A DNA stretch of 62,859 nucleotides, from NCBI GenBank assembly GCA_002381565.1, contig DFWZ01000062.1, positions 26,210-89,068 on the forward strand, written 5' to 3'. The notes beneath the pieces are model-generated. The model searched no databases, was not told the origin of the DNA, and was given only the letters and a program-made list of their open reading frames with translations. The DNA is from Gallionella sp. UBA4121. Lineage in GTDB: Bacteria; Pseudomonadota; Gammaproteobacteria; Burkholderiales; Gallionellaceae. Below, piece after piece: positions 8,900-17,809 of the stretch; the first letter of the stretch is position 1; the number at the start of each line of letters is the position of its first letter. The position numbers and the translations under genes were made by a program.

Positions 8900-10153
8900 G
8901 TGCTAAATTTAAACCGTTTCACCCTGCTTGTTCTGATCGCCCTCACGGGAGGCTGTGCCAGCACGTCTGAACAGGTCACACCGCAGCCATCCTCTCAGCC
9001 AGCCCCCGCAAAGCCAGCCGCTGCCCCACCCGTCCGCGCAAAACCCGGTGCTGCACCTCCTGCTGCACCCGCATCACCGCCTGCGCCTGTTGCATTGACC
9101 GACAAAGAATTTCACGAGTTCATGCTAAAACTCCTGCCTGTCAAACTACAGGACAAGGAAGGCTGGGCGGGGGACTTGCAAGCGGCATTCAGGGCGCTGC
9201 AAATCCAGCCCACAGCTGAGCACTTCTGCGCCGTGACAGCCATTGTCGAGCAGGAGTCCAGTTTTCAGGCCGACCCCGTTGTGCCTGGTTTGCCCGCTAT
9301 TGTCCGGCGTGAGATAACAGAGCGCAGCGAAAAATACAGCATACCGGAAACGGTGATTAACTGGATGTTAAACACCACATCAAGCGACGGTCGCAGTTAT
9401 GGCAAGCGCATAGACGCACTCAGAACGGAGAAGGAACTCAGCGACCTGATAGAGGAAATCATCGCCCGGATACCGGCTGGCCGTGATTTGTACCCCAACT
9501 ATAACCCGATACGTACCGGTGGCCCGATGCAGGTGTCCGTCGAATTCGCCGAAAGTCATGCGCGCGCGCGGCCCTACCCCTACGCCATTAACGGCAGCCT
9601 GCGCAACGAGGTTTTTTCCCGTCGCGGCGGCATTTATTTCGGCAGCGCCATTCTGCTCGACTATCCCGCCCCCTACGACGACATGCTCTACCGTTTTGCA
9701 GACTTCAATGCGGGCCGCTACAGCAGCCGCAACGCCGCCTTTCAGCAGGCATTATCACGATTGAGCGGCAGGTCCCTGGTAGCGGACGGGGATCTGCTGC
9801 GCTACAAAAATGGCAGCCCCGCAGCAGAACCCAGCGCCACCCTTGGCGCCCTGCTTTTCATCCGCCACGCCCTGCAAATGAATGAAGCCGAAATACAGCG
9901 CGACTTGCGTCTGGAAAAGCTTGCCGGCTTTGGCAAAACACCTCTGTATAACCGCCTGTTTGCTCTGGCCGACCGGGCTGGCGCCCAGCCTCGGGTAAGT
10001 CTCCCGGAAATCGACCTTAAAAGTCCGAAAATTCGTCGAAAACTCACCACACAATGGTTCGCCAATCGGGTGAACGGCCGCTACAGGAATTGCCTCCGGC
10101 AGGCAGGCCTGGCGACTGGCAGGCCCTCCAGCAAGACAACACCAAACCGTTAG
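8900..10153 (+). CDS. DUF1615 family lipoprotein
   Basis: 417 residues, GTG start. The N-terminus is a lipoprotein signal with lipobox LTGGC (Cys at about residue 19), followed by a Pro/Ala-rich linker to ~70 and then a globular domain with VTAIVEQESSFQADP, the Glu-Ser-Ser-Phe pattern of lytic transglycosylase-like folds. DUF1615 proteins are envelope lipoproteins without a proven reaction; peptidoglycan cleavage is inferred from that motif. It starts 133 bases after the divergent radC start. Confidence 0.75.
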   Translation: MLNLNRFTLLVLIALTGGCASTSEQVTPQPSSQPAPAKPAAAPPVRAKPGAAPPAAPASPPAPVALTDKEFHEFMLKLLPVKLQDKEGWAGDLQAAFRALQIQPTAEHFCAVTAIVEQESSFQADPVVPGLPAIVRREITERSEKYSIPETVINWMLNTTSSDGRSYGKRIDALRTEKELSDLIEEIIARIPAGRDLYPNYNPIRTGGPMQVSVEFAESHARARPYPYAINGSLRNEVFSRRGGIYFGSAILLDYPAPYDDMLYRFADFNAGRYSSRNAAFQQALSRLSGRSLVADGDLLRYKNGSPAAEPSATLGALLFIRHALQMNEAEIQRDLRLEKLAGFGKTPLYNRLFALADRAGAQPRVSLPEIDLKSPKIRRKLTTQWFANRVNGRYRNCLRQAGLATGRPSSKTTPNR

Positions 10154-10177
10154 TAGGTGTACCGTTGCATTTTCTTG

Positions 10178-10186
10178 TAAGATGCG
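10178..10186 (+). promoter_or_regulatory. probable -10 region of coaBC
   Basis: TAAGATGCG sits immediately upstream of the coaBC ATG (10191). It is so close that the mRNA would have a very short leader or none. Confidence 0.35.
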
Positions 10187-10190
10187 TGGC

Positions 10191-11378
10191 ATGGATAAAT
10201 CACACATCGTGCTCGGCATCAGCGGCGGCATCGCGGCCTACAAGTCTGCCGAATTGCTTCGCCTGTTGATGAAACAGGGATTGTCAGTACAAGTGGCGAT
10301 GACCGAAGCCGCTTGCCATTTCATCACACCGACGACCATGCAGGGTCTGTCCGGCAAACCAGTTTATACCTCCCAGTGGGATGAGCGCATGCCGAACAGC
10401 ATGGCGCACATCAATCTGGGTCGCTGGGCCGGCGCGATTGTGATCGCTCCCGCGAGTGCCGATTTCATTGCCAAGCTGGCCTTGGGGCTGGCAGATGATT
10501 TGCTCTCGACCCTGTGCCTGGCGCGCAATTGTCCGTTGTTCATCGCACCGGCGATGAACCGCGAGATGTGGCAAAACAAGGCCACGCAACGCAATATCGC
10601 GCAGCTTGTTGCCGATGGCGTGCAGGTGCTTGGACCGGATTGCGGCGTGCAGGCATGCGGCGAGGAAGGCATGGGCCGGATGCTGGAGCCGGAACAACTC
10701 GCTGAATATATTATGGCGTCGTTCAAGCCGAAGTTACTTTCCGGCAAAAAAATCCTGATTACCGCAGGACCGACTTATGAAGCAATAGATGCAGTGCGCG
10801 GCATCACCAATCAAAGCTCCGGCAAGATGGGCTATGCCATCGCGCAAGCCGCACAGGAATCAGGTGCCGAGGTAGTGCTGGTTTCCGGCCCGACAGCACT
10901 GGCAACACCGCTGCACGCAACAAGAATTGACGTGCGAAGCGCTGCGCAGATGCATGACGCTGTCATGCAACACGTCGCCGCTTGCGATATTTTTATCGCC
11001 GTTGCGGCCGTCGCAGACTACCGCGTTGCAAAGGTCAGCGAGCAAAAAATCAAAAAAAGCAGCGCCCCTCTCACACTCGAACTCGTCCCCAACCCTGACA
11101 TTCTGGCGCATGTCGCTGGCCTCGAAAATCCACCCTACTGCGTGGGATTCGCCGCCGAGAGCGAAAATTTACTGGAATATGCCGAGCAAAAACGACGCGC
11201 CAAAAAATTGCCGCTGCTGGTGGGTAATATCGCGCAACGGGCCATCGGCCGGGACGACAACGAACTGATTATGTTCGACGAAGCGGGTATACATCCATTG
11301 CCACGCACCGACAAACTCACGCTTGCAAGACAATTGATACAGCATATTGCACAACGTTATAAAGGAGCGCGCCAATGA
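10191..11378 (+). CDS. coaBC: bifunctional phosphopantothenoylcysteine decarboxylase / phosphopantothenate-cysteine ligase
   Basis: 395 residues. The N-terminal flavoprotein half (CoaC) has LGISGGIAAYKSAEL, the decarboxylase loop APAMNREMW and the active-site Cys segment CGEEGMGRM. The C-terminal half (CoaB) has TAGPTYEAIDAVRGITN and SSGKMGYAIA and the VPNPDIL region with its conserved Lys nearby. It carries out two successive steps of coenzyme A synthesis. ATG 10182 is an alternative start three codons earlier. It overlaps dut by four bases, the classic dfp-dut pair. Confidence 0.95.
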   Translation: MDKSHIVLGISGGIAAYKSAELLRLLMKQGLSVQVAMTEAACHFITPTTMQGLSGKPVYTSQWDERMPNSMAHINLGRWAGAIVIAPASADFIAKLALGLADDLLSTLCLARNCPLFIAPAMNREMWQNKATQRNIAQLVADGVQVLGPDCGVQACGEEGMGRMLEPEQLAEYIMASFKPKLLSGKKILITAGPTYEAIDAVRGITNQSSGKMGYAIAQAAQESGAEVVLVSGPTALATPLHATRIDVRSAAQMHDAVMQHVAACDIFIAVAAVADYRVAKVSEQKIKKSSAPLTLELVPNPDILAHVAGLENPPYCVGFAAESENLLEYAEQKRRAKKLPLLVGNIAQRAIGRDDNELIMFDEAGIHPLPRTDKLTLARQLIQHIAQRYKGARQ

Positions 11379-11830
11379 AACATCCCGCCGTAGATGTCAA
11401 AATCCTGGATCCTCGCCTGCATGAAAACATTCCAGGTTATGCGACCTCAGGGTCGGCCGGTATAGACTTGCGCGCCTGCATTGAACATAACCTGGTCATT
11501 CAACCCAAGCAGTGTGAACTTATTCCAAGCGGCATTGCAATCCACCTGGCCAACCCCGGTTACGCCGCGATGATCTTGCCTCGTTCAGGTTTGGGACACA
11601 AGCACGGCATCGTGCTGGGCAATCTGGTCGGCCTGATCGATTCTGACTATCAGGGGCAGATATTCGTGTCGTTGTGGAATCGCAGCCAGATTCCATTCAC
11701 GCTGATGCCTATGGAACGTATGGCGCAGCTGGTGATCGTGCCGGTCGTACAGGCCAGGTTTAATGTCGTAGATGAATTCCCGTTGAGCGAACGCGGTACA
11801 GGCGGGTTTGGCAGCACCGGCAAACACTAA
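11375..11830 (+). CDS. dut: deoxyuridine 5'-triphosphate nucleotidohydrolase
   Basis: 151 residues, the usual size for trimeric dUTPase, which hydrolyses dUTP to dUMP and so keeps uracil out of DNA. All five motifs are visible, including AGIDLRA, PRSGLGHKHGI, VGLIDSDYQG and the C-terminal ERGTGGFGSTG. ATGA overlap with coaBC. Confidence 0.97.
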   Translation: MKHPAVDVKILDPRLHENIPGYATSGSAGIDLRACIEHNLVIQPKQCELIPSGIAIHLANPGYAAMILPRSGLGHKHGIVLGNLVGLIDSDYQGQIFVSLWNRSQIPFTLMPMERMAQLVIVPVVQARFNVVDEFPLSERGTGGFGSTGKH

Positions 11831-11986
11831 AATTTAACTGCGGTAAGTTTAATCAACTATATTTTGGCAAAACCTGACAGGCGGTAATAACGCTTTTCAA
11901 ACGAGTAGAATTCAACCCGGATGTACTTGATAAGTTTAGTATCCGCACACCCAGTCTCGTCGCAACAGCATTCCAAGGGGAAAACA

Positions 11987-12433
11987 ATGTTTAAACGTAT
12001 TTTAGTTGCAGTAGATGGCAGCCACACTTCAGCACAGGCTTTACAGGAAGCCATCAAGCTGGCTCAGGAAAACCAGGCTCAACTGCGGATCGTGCATGTC
12101 GTTGATATGGCAAACATCAGTCTGGATGCAGAGTTTCCCAATCTGATCGAAATTATGGATGTCGTGACTAAAAGTGGATTGGCAATTCTCCACAAGGCGG
12201 AGACGGTGGCGAAGGGCTTCGGCATACCGGTTGAAACTCACCTGATTGAGGCCGAAACCCTGGCTGACCGCGTCCCGGAAATGATCGCGGCAGATGCAGA
12301 AGCCTGGCACGCAGATCTTATTGTGATCTGCACTCATGGCCGCAGGGGGCTGAGCCACCTGTTTCTTGGCAGCGTCGCCGAAGGTGTGGTGCGCGTTGCC
12401 ACAAAACCTGTACTGTTGATTCGCGGAAAATAA
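11987..12433 (+). CDS. universal stress protein (UspA family)
   Basis: 148 residues beginning MFKRILVAVDGSHTS and ending with the ATP-binding signature GRRGLSHLFLGSVAEGV (G-x2-G-x9-G-S/T). The ATP-binding subfamily acts in stress survival in ways not deducible here. AAGGGG lies 7-10 bases before ATG 11987. The upstream gap is AT-rich, with several TATA-like blocks but no clear regulator site. Confidence 0.92.
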   Translation: MFKRILVAVDGSHTSAQALQEAIKLAQENQAQLRIVHVVDMANISLDAEFPNLIEIMDVVTKSGLAILHKAETVAKGFGIPVETHLIEAETLADRVPEMIAADAEAWHADLIVICTHGRRGLSHLFLGSVAEGVVRVATKPVLLIRGK

Positions 12434-12563
12434 ATTATTCCAAAGGTGCGATATAAGGCTGGCAGCCTGCCGGGCTTCTAATCAGCGTGAATGATCAAAC
12501 GACGCCAGTGTTGTTCTGGGGAGCCTGCCCGCACGTAAATTTTCAAATCAGAAAGAACAACTG

Positions 12564-12932
12564 ATGTCCGACCTCAATGACCCAAGAGTATTTTTTGCAG
12601 CAGAACGAACCTTGCTGGCATGGAACCGGACGAGCTTGACCCTGATGGCTTTCGGCTTCGTCATAGAACGATTTGGATTGTTCATGCACTTGCTTTTACC
12701 CAGGCCGGGTGTGCCTGCCGTGAGAGGCGTTTCATTCTGGGTCGGCATTGCCTTTGTTCTGCTGGGTGCATACTCCGCAGTCACTGCAACGGTGCAATAC
12801 CGAAAAGTACTCAAGACACTAAAGCCAGCCGAAATTCCTGATGGATACAGCGTCAACGGAGGCGTAATCACCAATCTGATTGTCGCATTCCTGGGTGTGA
12901 CATTGACTGTTTATCTCTTCATTTCGCAATAA
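12564..12932 (+). CDS. DUF202 / YidH family membrane protein
   Basis: 122 residues with the family N-terminus DPRVFFAAERTLLAWNRTSL, which begins the first membrane helix, and two more helices (~60-80, ~97-120). Function unknown; the family is small integral inner-membrane proteins. It lies 130 bases after the usp gene and ends at a hairpin shared with the convergent gene. Confidence 0.85.
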   Translation: MSDLNDPRVFFAAERTLLAWNRTSLTLMAFGFVIERFGLFMHLLLPRPGVPAVRGVSFWVGIAFVLLGAYSAVTATVQYRKVLKTLKPAEIPDGYSVNGGVITNLIVAFLGVTLTVYLFISQ

Positions 12933-12935
12933 AAT

Positions 12936-12973
12936 TTCCTGACAGCGTGCCGAACTTCGGTTGCTGTCAGGAA
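12936..12973. terminator. hairpin between convergent genes
   Basis: An 11-base perfect inverted repeat TTCCTGACAGC / GCTGTCAGGAA with a 16-base loop that can itself pair (CCGA/TCGG). It lies between the stops of the DUF202 gene and the PEGA lipoprotein gene. On the minus strand it is followed by AATTTTATT, so termination is likelier in that direction. Confidence 0.6.
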
Positions 12974-12993
12974 TTGGCCATGACGCGCTGCGT

Positions 12994-14019
12994 TTACTTT
13001 TCCAGATTCAGCTCAAGCTCGGTGTTATCGCCGCGACGAATCGACACCTTCTCGGTGACCATATTGTAGCCTGCCAGCTTCACGCTGATCGCATGGATGC
13101 CCGGTTCCATTTCCAGACGCAACGGCGACATGCCGTAATACACGCCATCCAGATAAACCCTGGCGCGAGACGGATTAGTATTCACCAGCAACAAACCGCT
13201 GGTTTCGCTGGCATGAGGTCGGTAGGTCGAGGCGGCTACGTCACTGGAAGGTGCCACGCCATAGCTCTGCGCAGGGGCGACAGGCGCTGCCTTGGGCAGC
13301 GATGGCGCGACATAGACCGTCACGCCTGGAATCGGCTTGGTACCCGGTGTCAGATTAAACAAATCGGGACGCGATGCCATCAGCGAAGAACTGATCGCCT
13401 CAACCGTCTTGGTGCTGGCAATCTTCAGTTCCCTGTTGAGATAAGCCATCACATCCTCTTTATTGTTACCGGAAACTCCCGCAAACCGGTCATTCTTCTC
13501 TGTAACCTGACCGGACCACACCACTTTTCCGGTGGAAACCTCCTTCAGTGTCGTTTCAATCACGATGGTAATATCATCACGTTCCCTGACGTTCAGGGTC
13601 AATTCCTTCACCACGCCCGTCACTTCAAACAGCGCATTAGCAGCGGCTGCGCCTTCCATCACCTGATATCCTTCGGCATCAAAACGCTTCTTGATTGCAC
13701 CGGTTGCAATGACCGCAACATCCTGATCCGCAAACAACTCATTCCCGCTCAGCCCTCTCACCTGGTTCGTCATTTGCCCAAGCAGACGCGGATTGCCCAT
13801 TTTTCGCTGATCGACAAAATTGGCCACGCGCATTGTCGCGGCATATTTGAGCGTCGGGGAAGTGCTGCCTGCCTTCTTGCCACTCGTGCTATCAAGCGTA
13901 TTACTCGTACTGCCACCCACCCAACCGCTGACTGTATCTTTCGCATCATTGATCGTGGAACATCCCGCTACAGCCGCCAAAAGAACAAGCAGCGCAATAC
14001 GTTGCAATAATGAACTCAT
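12994..14019 (-). CDS. lipoprotein with C-terminal PEGA domain
   Basis: 341 residues. Signal peptide with lipobox VAGC (Cys ~20); a middle domain (~50-230) resembling the CsgG/curli-assembly-type outer-membrane lipoprotein fold in its pattern (MRVANFVDQRK, KEVSTGKVVWSGQV); a Pro/Ala linker; and a clear PEGA domain at the end (~275-341: NPSRARVYLDGVYYGMSPLR). PEGA domains are surface or envelope beta modules. ATG 14019 follows AGAGG at a spacing of nine bases; a longer frame exists but would lose the signal peptide. The middle-domain assignment is tentative. Confidence 0.75.
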   Translation of the reverse strand: MSSLLQRIALLVLLAAVAGCSTINDAKDTVSGWVGGSTSNTLDSTSGKKAGSTSPTLKYAATMRVANFVDQRKMGNPRLLGQMTNQVRGLSGNELFADQDVAVIATGAIKKRFDAEGYQVMEGAAAANALFEVTGVVKELTLNVRERDDITIVIETTLKEVSTGKVVWSGQVTEKNDRFAGVSGNNKEDVMAYLNRELKIASTKTVEAISSSLMASRPDLFNLTPGTKPIPGVTVYVAPSLPKAAPVAPAQSYGVAPSSDVAASTYRPHASETSGLLLVNTNPSRARVYLDGVYYGMSPLRLEMEPGIHAISVKLAGYNMVTEKVSIRRGDNTELELNLEK

Positions 14020-14048
14020 TAACTTTACCTCTGGATTTATCAATGCAA

Positions 14049-14645
14049 TCAAGCGTGTGGAATAGCAGCTTCGATTTCTGCGATGGTACGCGCCAATTCG
14101 AAACTCTGTACTTGAGCACCCAACTGGCGGGCGATTTGGGTAATAGAGAACAAACCACACACGATTTGCCTGCCATCGGCACCCTCAGTGACCACCAGCG
14201 CGTGCTGTCGGTTGGATTTTTTCATACTGGCGACGATGTCGCCGACTTTGGCCTGCTGTACATCGGTGATTTTCAAGGCGCTCAACTCACGCGGGGTGCT
14301 CATGATGTCGCGCACCATGATGTCGTCATGAGTTCCGCCCATATTTTGCAGAAAGCGCATCGGCTTTTCCCCCAGCACGTCGGACGCCGTCAACAACCCG
14401 GCCACCTGTTCGTTATCGTCCAGCACCAGCAACATACGCACGCCATAACGGATCATCTTGGCGTTGGCCTTATCCATCGATGTCCTGGCGCGGGTACTCA
14501 CTACGGATACACGGGTCAGATCGGTCATCACGGTCAATGCAGAATCGCTCAGTTTCACGTGTTCCGGCAGAACCTGTACGGGACGCACAAAAGTTGCACC
14601 TGTCTTCAAGGGGATAGATTGCAGTTCGGTATATTCTTTAACCAT
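14049..14645 (-). CDS. tandem CBS domain protein
   Basis: 198 residues with two CBS modules (about 45-110 and 120-185), recognisable by IRYGVRMLLVLDDNEQVAGL and SNRQHALVVTEGADGR. CBS pairs sense adenine nucleotides. There is no attached enzyme or channel domain, so the partner is unknown. GGAG lies nine bases before the ATG. It is the gene before the PEGA lipoprotein on the same strand (29-base gap), and the two are likely cotranscribed. Confidence 0.85.
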   Translation of the reverse strand: MVKEYTELQSIPLKTGATFVRPVQVLPEHVKLSDSALTVMTDLTRVSVVSTRARTSMDKANAKMIRYGVRMLLVLDDNEQVAGLLTASDVLGEKPMRFLQNMGGTHDDIMVRDIMSTPRELSALKITDVQQAKVGDIVASMKKSNRQHALVVTEGADGRQIVCGLFSITQIARQLGAQVQSFELARTIAEIEAAIPHA

Positions 14646-14672
14646 GTTTTAACTCCAAAAAATTCACAACAA

Positions 14673-15206
14673 TCATCTATGAATGTGTAACGAAAAGTCT
14701 TCTGCGTATGGCGAACAGACACACTTATTCCCGGACTCGGGGAGATAGCGAACCAACTCGTTCAGAGCCTTGGTATAAACTTCGCGCTTGAATTCGATTA
14801 CCGCATGAATATCCAGCCAGTAATCGTTCCAACGCCATGCATCAAACTCGGGATGCGCGCATGCACGCAAACAAACATCACAATCACGTCCCACTAAACG
14901 CAACAAAAACCAAATCTGCTTCTGCCCGCGATAACCGCCGCGCGATTCCCGGCGACTCCAGCTTTGCGGAACCTCATAGCGCATCCATTCACGGGTGCGC
15001 CCCAGTATCTGCACATGTTCGGGGCTTAAACCGACTTCTTCATACAACTCACGATACATCGCCTGCTCGGGATTTTCGCCATGCTGTATGCCGCCTTGCG
15101 GGAACTGCCAGGCATGTTGCCGTATTCGCTTTCCCCAGAATACTTGATTTTTGTCATTCGTGATAATGATGCCGACATTCGGGCGGTAGCCGTCTCGGTC
15201 TATCAT
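14673..15206 (-). CDS. rppH: RNA pyrophosphohydrolase (Nudix)
   Basis: 177 residues with the N-terminal MIDRDGYRPNVGIIITN and the Nudix box GGIQHGENPEQAMYRELYEE. RppH removes pyrophosphate from the 5' end of transcripts and so starts mRNA decay. Length is as expected for betaproteobacteria. It is divergent from proS, with about 200 bases between the two starts, a common arrangement in this class. Confidence 0.95.
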   Translation of the reverse strand: MIDRDGYRPNVGIIITNDKNQVFWGKRIRQHAWQFPQGGIQHGENPEQAMYRELYEEVGLSPEHVQILGRTREWMRYEVPQSWSRRESRGGYRGQKQIWFLLRLVGRDCDVCLRACAHPEFDAWRWNDYWLDIHAVIEFKREVYTKALNELVRYLPESGNKCVCSPYAEDFSLHIHR

Positions 15207-15363
15207 TTGACACTCTATCAGGTTAATTACAATGTGCGGATTCTTTCACATTTCACCTTTATTGAAAAGCGAATATGCGCTTTATCCCTGATCCTTACCG
15301 CAATTCTTCCAGAGTCAGCAGATAAATCCCGTTGCAGAAAATGCGCGTTCTGGTCATTCCCTG

Positions 15364-15373
15364 TAAAATCGCG
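15364..15373 (+). promoter_or_regulatory. probable -10 region of proS
   Basis: TAAAATCGCG is 32 bases before the proS ATG and matches the recurrent promoter block of this window. A second related block, AAAATGCGCG, lies at 15339-15348. Confidence 0.4.
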
Positions 15374-15404
15374 ACTTCAACCCAACTTCCTATCTTCAAA
15401 TATC

Positions 15405-17114
15405 ATGCGCGTTTCACAATTTTTCATCTCCACCCTCAAAGAAGCCCCTTCCGAAGCTGAGCTCCCCAGCCACCAACTCATGGTGCGCGCAGGTTACATC
15501 AAGAAACTTGCCAGCGGCCTGTACACCTGGATGCCGCTGGGGTTGCGCGCCTTGCGCCGTGTGGAAGCCATCGTGCGTGAAGAAATGAACGCAAGCTCCG
15601 CCCTCGAATTGCTGATGCCCGCGGTACAGCCTGCCGAGCTCTGGGATGAAACCGGGCGCTGGGAAGTATTCGGCCCGCAGATGCTGAAAATAAAGGACAG
15701 GCACGACAACCAATTCTGTTTCGGGCCGACCCACGAAGAAGTGATCACCGACATCGCACGCCGCGAAATCCGCAGCTATCGTCAATTGCCGGTCAACTTC
15801 TACCAGATCCAGACCAAGTTCCGCGACGAAGTGCGTCCGCGCTTCGGCGTGATGCGTGCGCGGGAATTCCTGATGAAGGACGCCTATTCGTTTCACGCCG
15901 ATTTTGCCAGTCTGGAGGCGACCTATGCCGTCATGTACGACACCTACAGCCGCATTTTCACGCGTCTGGGGCTGAAGTTCCGTGCCGTGGCCGCCGATAC
16001 CGGCGCCATCGGCGGCAGCGGCTCGCACGAATTCCATGTGCTGGCCGATTCCGGCGAAGATGCGCTGGCCTATTGCCCGGCGTCCGATTACGCTGCCAAC
16101 GTTGAACTGGCAGAGGCCATCGCGCCTGCCACGGCGCGCCGCGCCCCCGCCGAGACCATGCACAACGTCGACACCCCCAAACAGACCACCTGCGAGCAGG
16201 TCGCAGAACTGCTGGACATTCCTTTGCAGCGCACCGTCAAACTGCTGGCCCTGGTAGCTTCAGGCCAGCTGCACATCCTGCTGCTGCGCGGCGATCACAA
16301 TCTTAACGAAATCAAGGCTGCAAAACTGCCGGGCCTTGCCGACTTCCGCTTTGCCAGCACGGATGAAATCCGCGCCTTTTTCAATTGCCCGCCCGGCTTT
16401 TTGGGCCCTGTCGGACTGGACAGGACAGCAGTACGCGTGATTGCAGACCATGCCGTGTCGGTCATGAGCGATTTCGTGGCGGGGGCTAACGTGGCCAAAT
16501 TTCACACAGCCGGCATCAACTGGGGACGAGACTTGCCCGAACCCGATCTGGTCGCCGACATCCGCAACGTGGTCACGGGCGACCTGTCTCCCGATGGGAA
16601 AGGCACGCTTGAAATATGCAGAGGCATCGAAGTCGGCCACATTTTCCAGTTGCGCACCAAGTATGCCGAGAGCATGAAAGCGACGTTTCTGGACGCACAG
16701 GGCAAATCGCAGATTCTGGAGATGGGCTGCTATGGCATCGGCGTATCGCGCATCGTGGCAGCCGCTATCGAACAAAACCATGACGAGCGCGGCATTGCGC
16801 TGCCGGCGTCCATAGCACCGTTCCAGGTAGCCCTCGTGCCTATCGGCATGAACAAAAGCGAAGCCGTGCAGCATGCGGTCGAAGCACTTTATGCACAACT
16901 GCGCGCCGCCGGCATCGACGTGCTGCTCGATGACCGCGACGAGCGACCCGGCGTGATGTTTGCCGACATGGAACTGATCGGCATCCCGCATCGCATCGTC
17001 ATCGGCGACCGTGGCCTGAAGGATAATTCAATTGAATACCAGGGGAGACGCGATTCAGCCGCACAATCCATCCCCTTGCAAAGCGCGCTGGAGTTCGTAC
17101 AATCGAAGTTATGA
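15405..17114 (+). CDS. proS: prolyl-tRNA synthetase
   Basis: 569 residues, bacterial-type ProRS with the editing insertion. Class II motifs: motif 2 region FRDEVRPRFGVMRAREFLMKD (motif core shortened here to FRDEVRPRFGVMRAREF), the editing domain ~230-400 (VKLLALVASGQLHILLLRGD), and motif 3 MGCYGIGVSRIVAAAIEQ. It charges tRNA-Pro. ATG 15405 gives the family start MRVSQFFISTLKEAP; the frame is open further upstream without similarity. Its end overlaps the next gene's ATG by four bases. Confidence 0.97.
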   Translation: MRVSQFFISTLKEAPSEAELPSHQLMVRAGYIKKLASGLYTWMPLGLRALRRVEAIVREEMNASSALELLMPAVQPAELWDETGRWEVFGPQMLKIKDRHDNQFCFGPTHEEVITDIARREIRSYRQLPVNFYQIQTKFRDEVRPRFGVMRAREFLMKDAYSFHADFASLEATYAVMYDTYSRIFTRLGLKFRAVAADTGAIGGSGSHEFHVLADSGEDALAYCPASDYAANVELAEAIAPATARRAPAETMHNVDTPKQTTCEQVAELLDIPLQRTVKLLALVASGQLHILLLRGDHNLNEIKAAKLPGLADFRFASTDEIRAFFNCPPGFLGPVGLDRTAVRVIADHAVSVMSDFVAGANVAKFHTAGINWGRDLPEPDLVADIRNVVTGDLSPDGKGTLEICRGIEVGHIFQLRTKYAESMKATFLDAQGKSQILEMGCYGIGVSRIVAAAIEQNHDERGIALPASIAPFQVALVPIGMNKSEAVQHAVEALYAQLRAAGIDVLLDDRDERPGVMFADMELIGIPHRIVIGDRGLKDNSIEYQGRRDSAAQSIPLQSALEFVQSKL

Positions 17115-17809
17115 AAACGGAAAAGGCAGGACTGAGGATTGAGGAACGAGGAGCGAGCAAAACCCGCTGCTCCGTCTTAAGCGCATTCCTCAATCCACGA
17201 TCCTCGATCCTTTTAGTGGCGTTGTTCGCCACGAATGCATGGGCTGGCGCTCAGCTGTACACCCCGTTATCCGCCAGTGTGCGCGCGGTATTGCAGCAGA
17301 GCGTCTCGGATCAGGCCGCAGCCAAACCGGCCTTTTCCACGCAAGCCGACGCTGATGCGTGGATGAGCGAAATGTCGCATCGTCTGGAAAAACGCCTGCC
17401 GGACAAGCGCTACCGCATGGATTTTTTGAACACCGTGCATTATGAAGCCACCCGCGCAGGACTTGATCCGCAACTGGTGCTGGGGCTAATCGAAGTGGAG
17501 AGCGGCTTCAAGAAGTACGCCGTCTCATCGGCGGGTGCGCGCGGTTATATGCAGGTGATGCCATTCTGGGTACGAGAAATCGGCACCACCGAGCAGAATC
17601 TTTTTCATCTGCGCATCAACCTGCGCTACGGCTGCACGATACTGCGTCACTACCTGGATATGGAAAAAGGCGACCTGTACCGCGCGCTGGGACGTTACAA
17701 CGGCAGTCTGGGTCGTCCCGAATATCCTAACATGGTCAGAGCCGCCTGGCAGAGCCACTGGACATTACAACACCGCACTGTCAGCACAGGTTACCCGCCG
17801 GCTAGTTGA
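17111..17809 (+). CDS. lytic transglycosylase with repeat-derived signal-peptide N-terminus
   Basis: 232 residues. The SLT domain (~115-220) has the catalytic Glu in LIEVESGFKKYAVSSAGA and GYMQVMPFW, and cleaves glycan strands with anhydro-muramic products in the periplasm. The first ~30 residues before the hydrophobic core are encoded by an inverted repeat (GGATTGAGGAA at 17136, TTCCTCAATCC at 17186), so the n-region of the signal peptide is not ancestral. ATGA overlap with proS; the end overlaps the convergent TlpA-like gene by eight bases. Confidence 0.88.
   Translation: MKTEKAGLRIEERGASKTRCSVLSAFLNPRSSILLVALFATNAWAGAQLYTPLSASVRAVLQQSVSDQAAAKPAFSTQADADAWMSEMSHRLEKRLPDKRYRMDFLNTVHYEATRAGLDPQLVLGLIEVESGFKKYAVSSAGARGYMQVMPFWVREIGTTEQNLFHLRINLRYGCTILRHYLDMEKGDLYRALGRYNGSLGRPEYPNMVRAAWQSHWTLQHRTVSTGYPPAS
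17136..17211. repeat. GGATTGAG-family inverted repeat inside a coding region
   Basis: Arms GGATTGAGGAA (17136-17146) and TTCCTCAATCC (17186-17196), followed by further related words to 17211. The same word is tandemly repeated in the intergenic gap at 35058-35085. Here it is translated. Confidence 0.6.

Noticed and set aside
12961..14010. 349-codon plus-strand frame
   Set aside because: It lies exactly opposite the PEGA lipoprotein, which has a signal peptide, lipobox, domain match and ribosome site; the plus product is rich in His/Arg/Gln with no domain.
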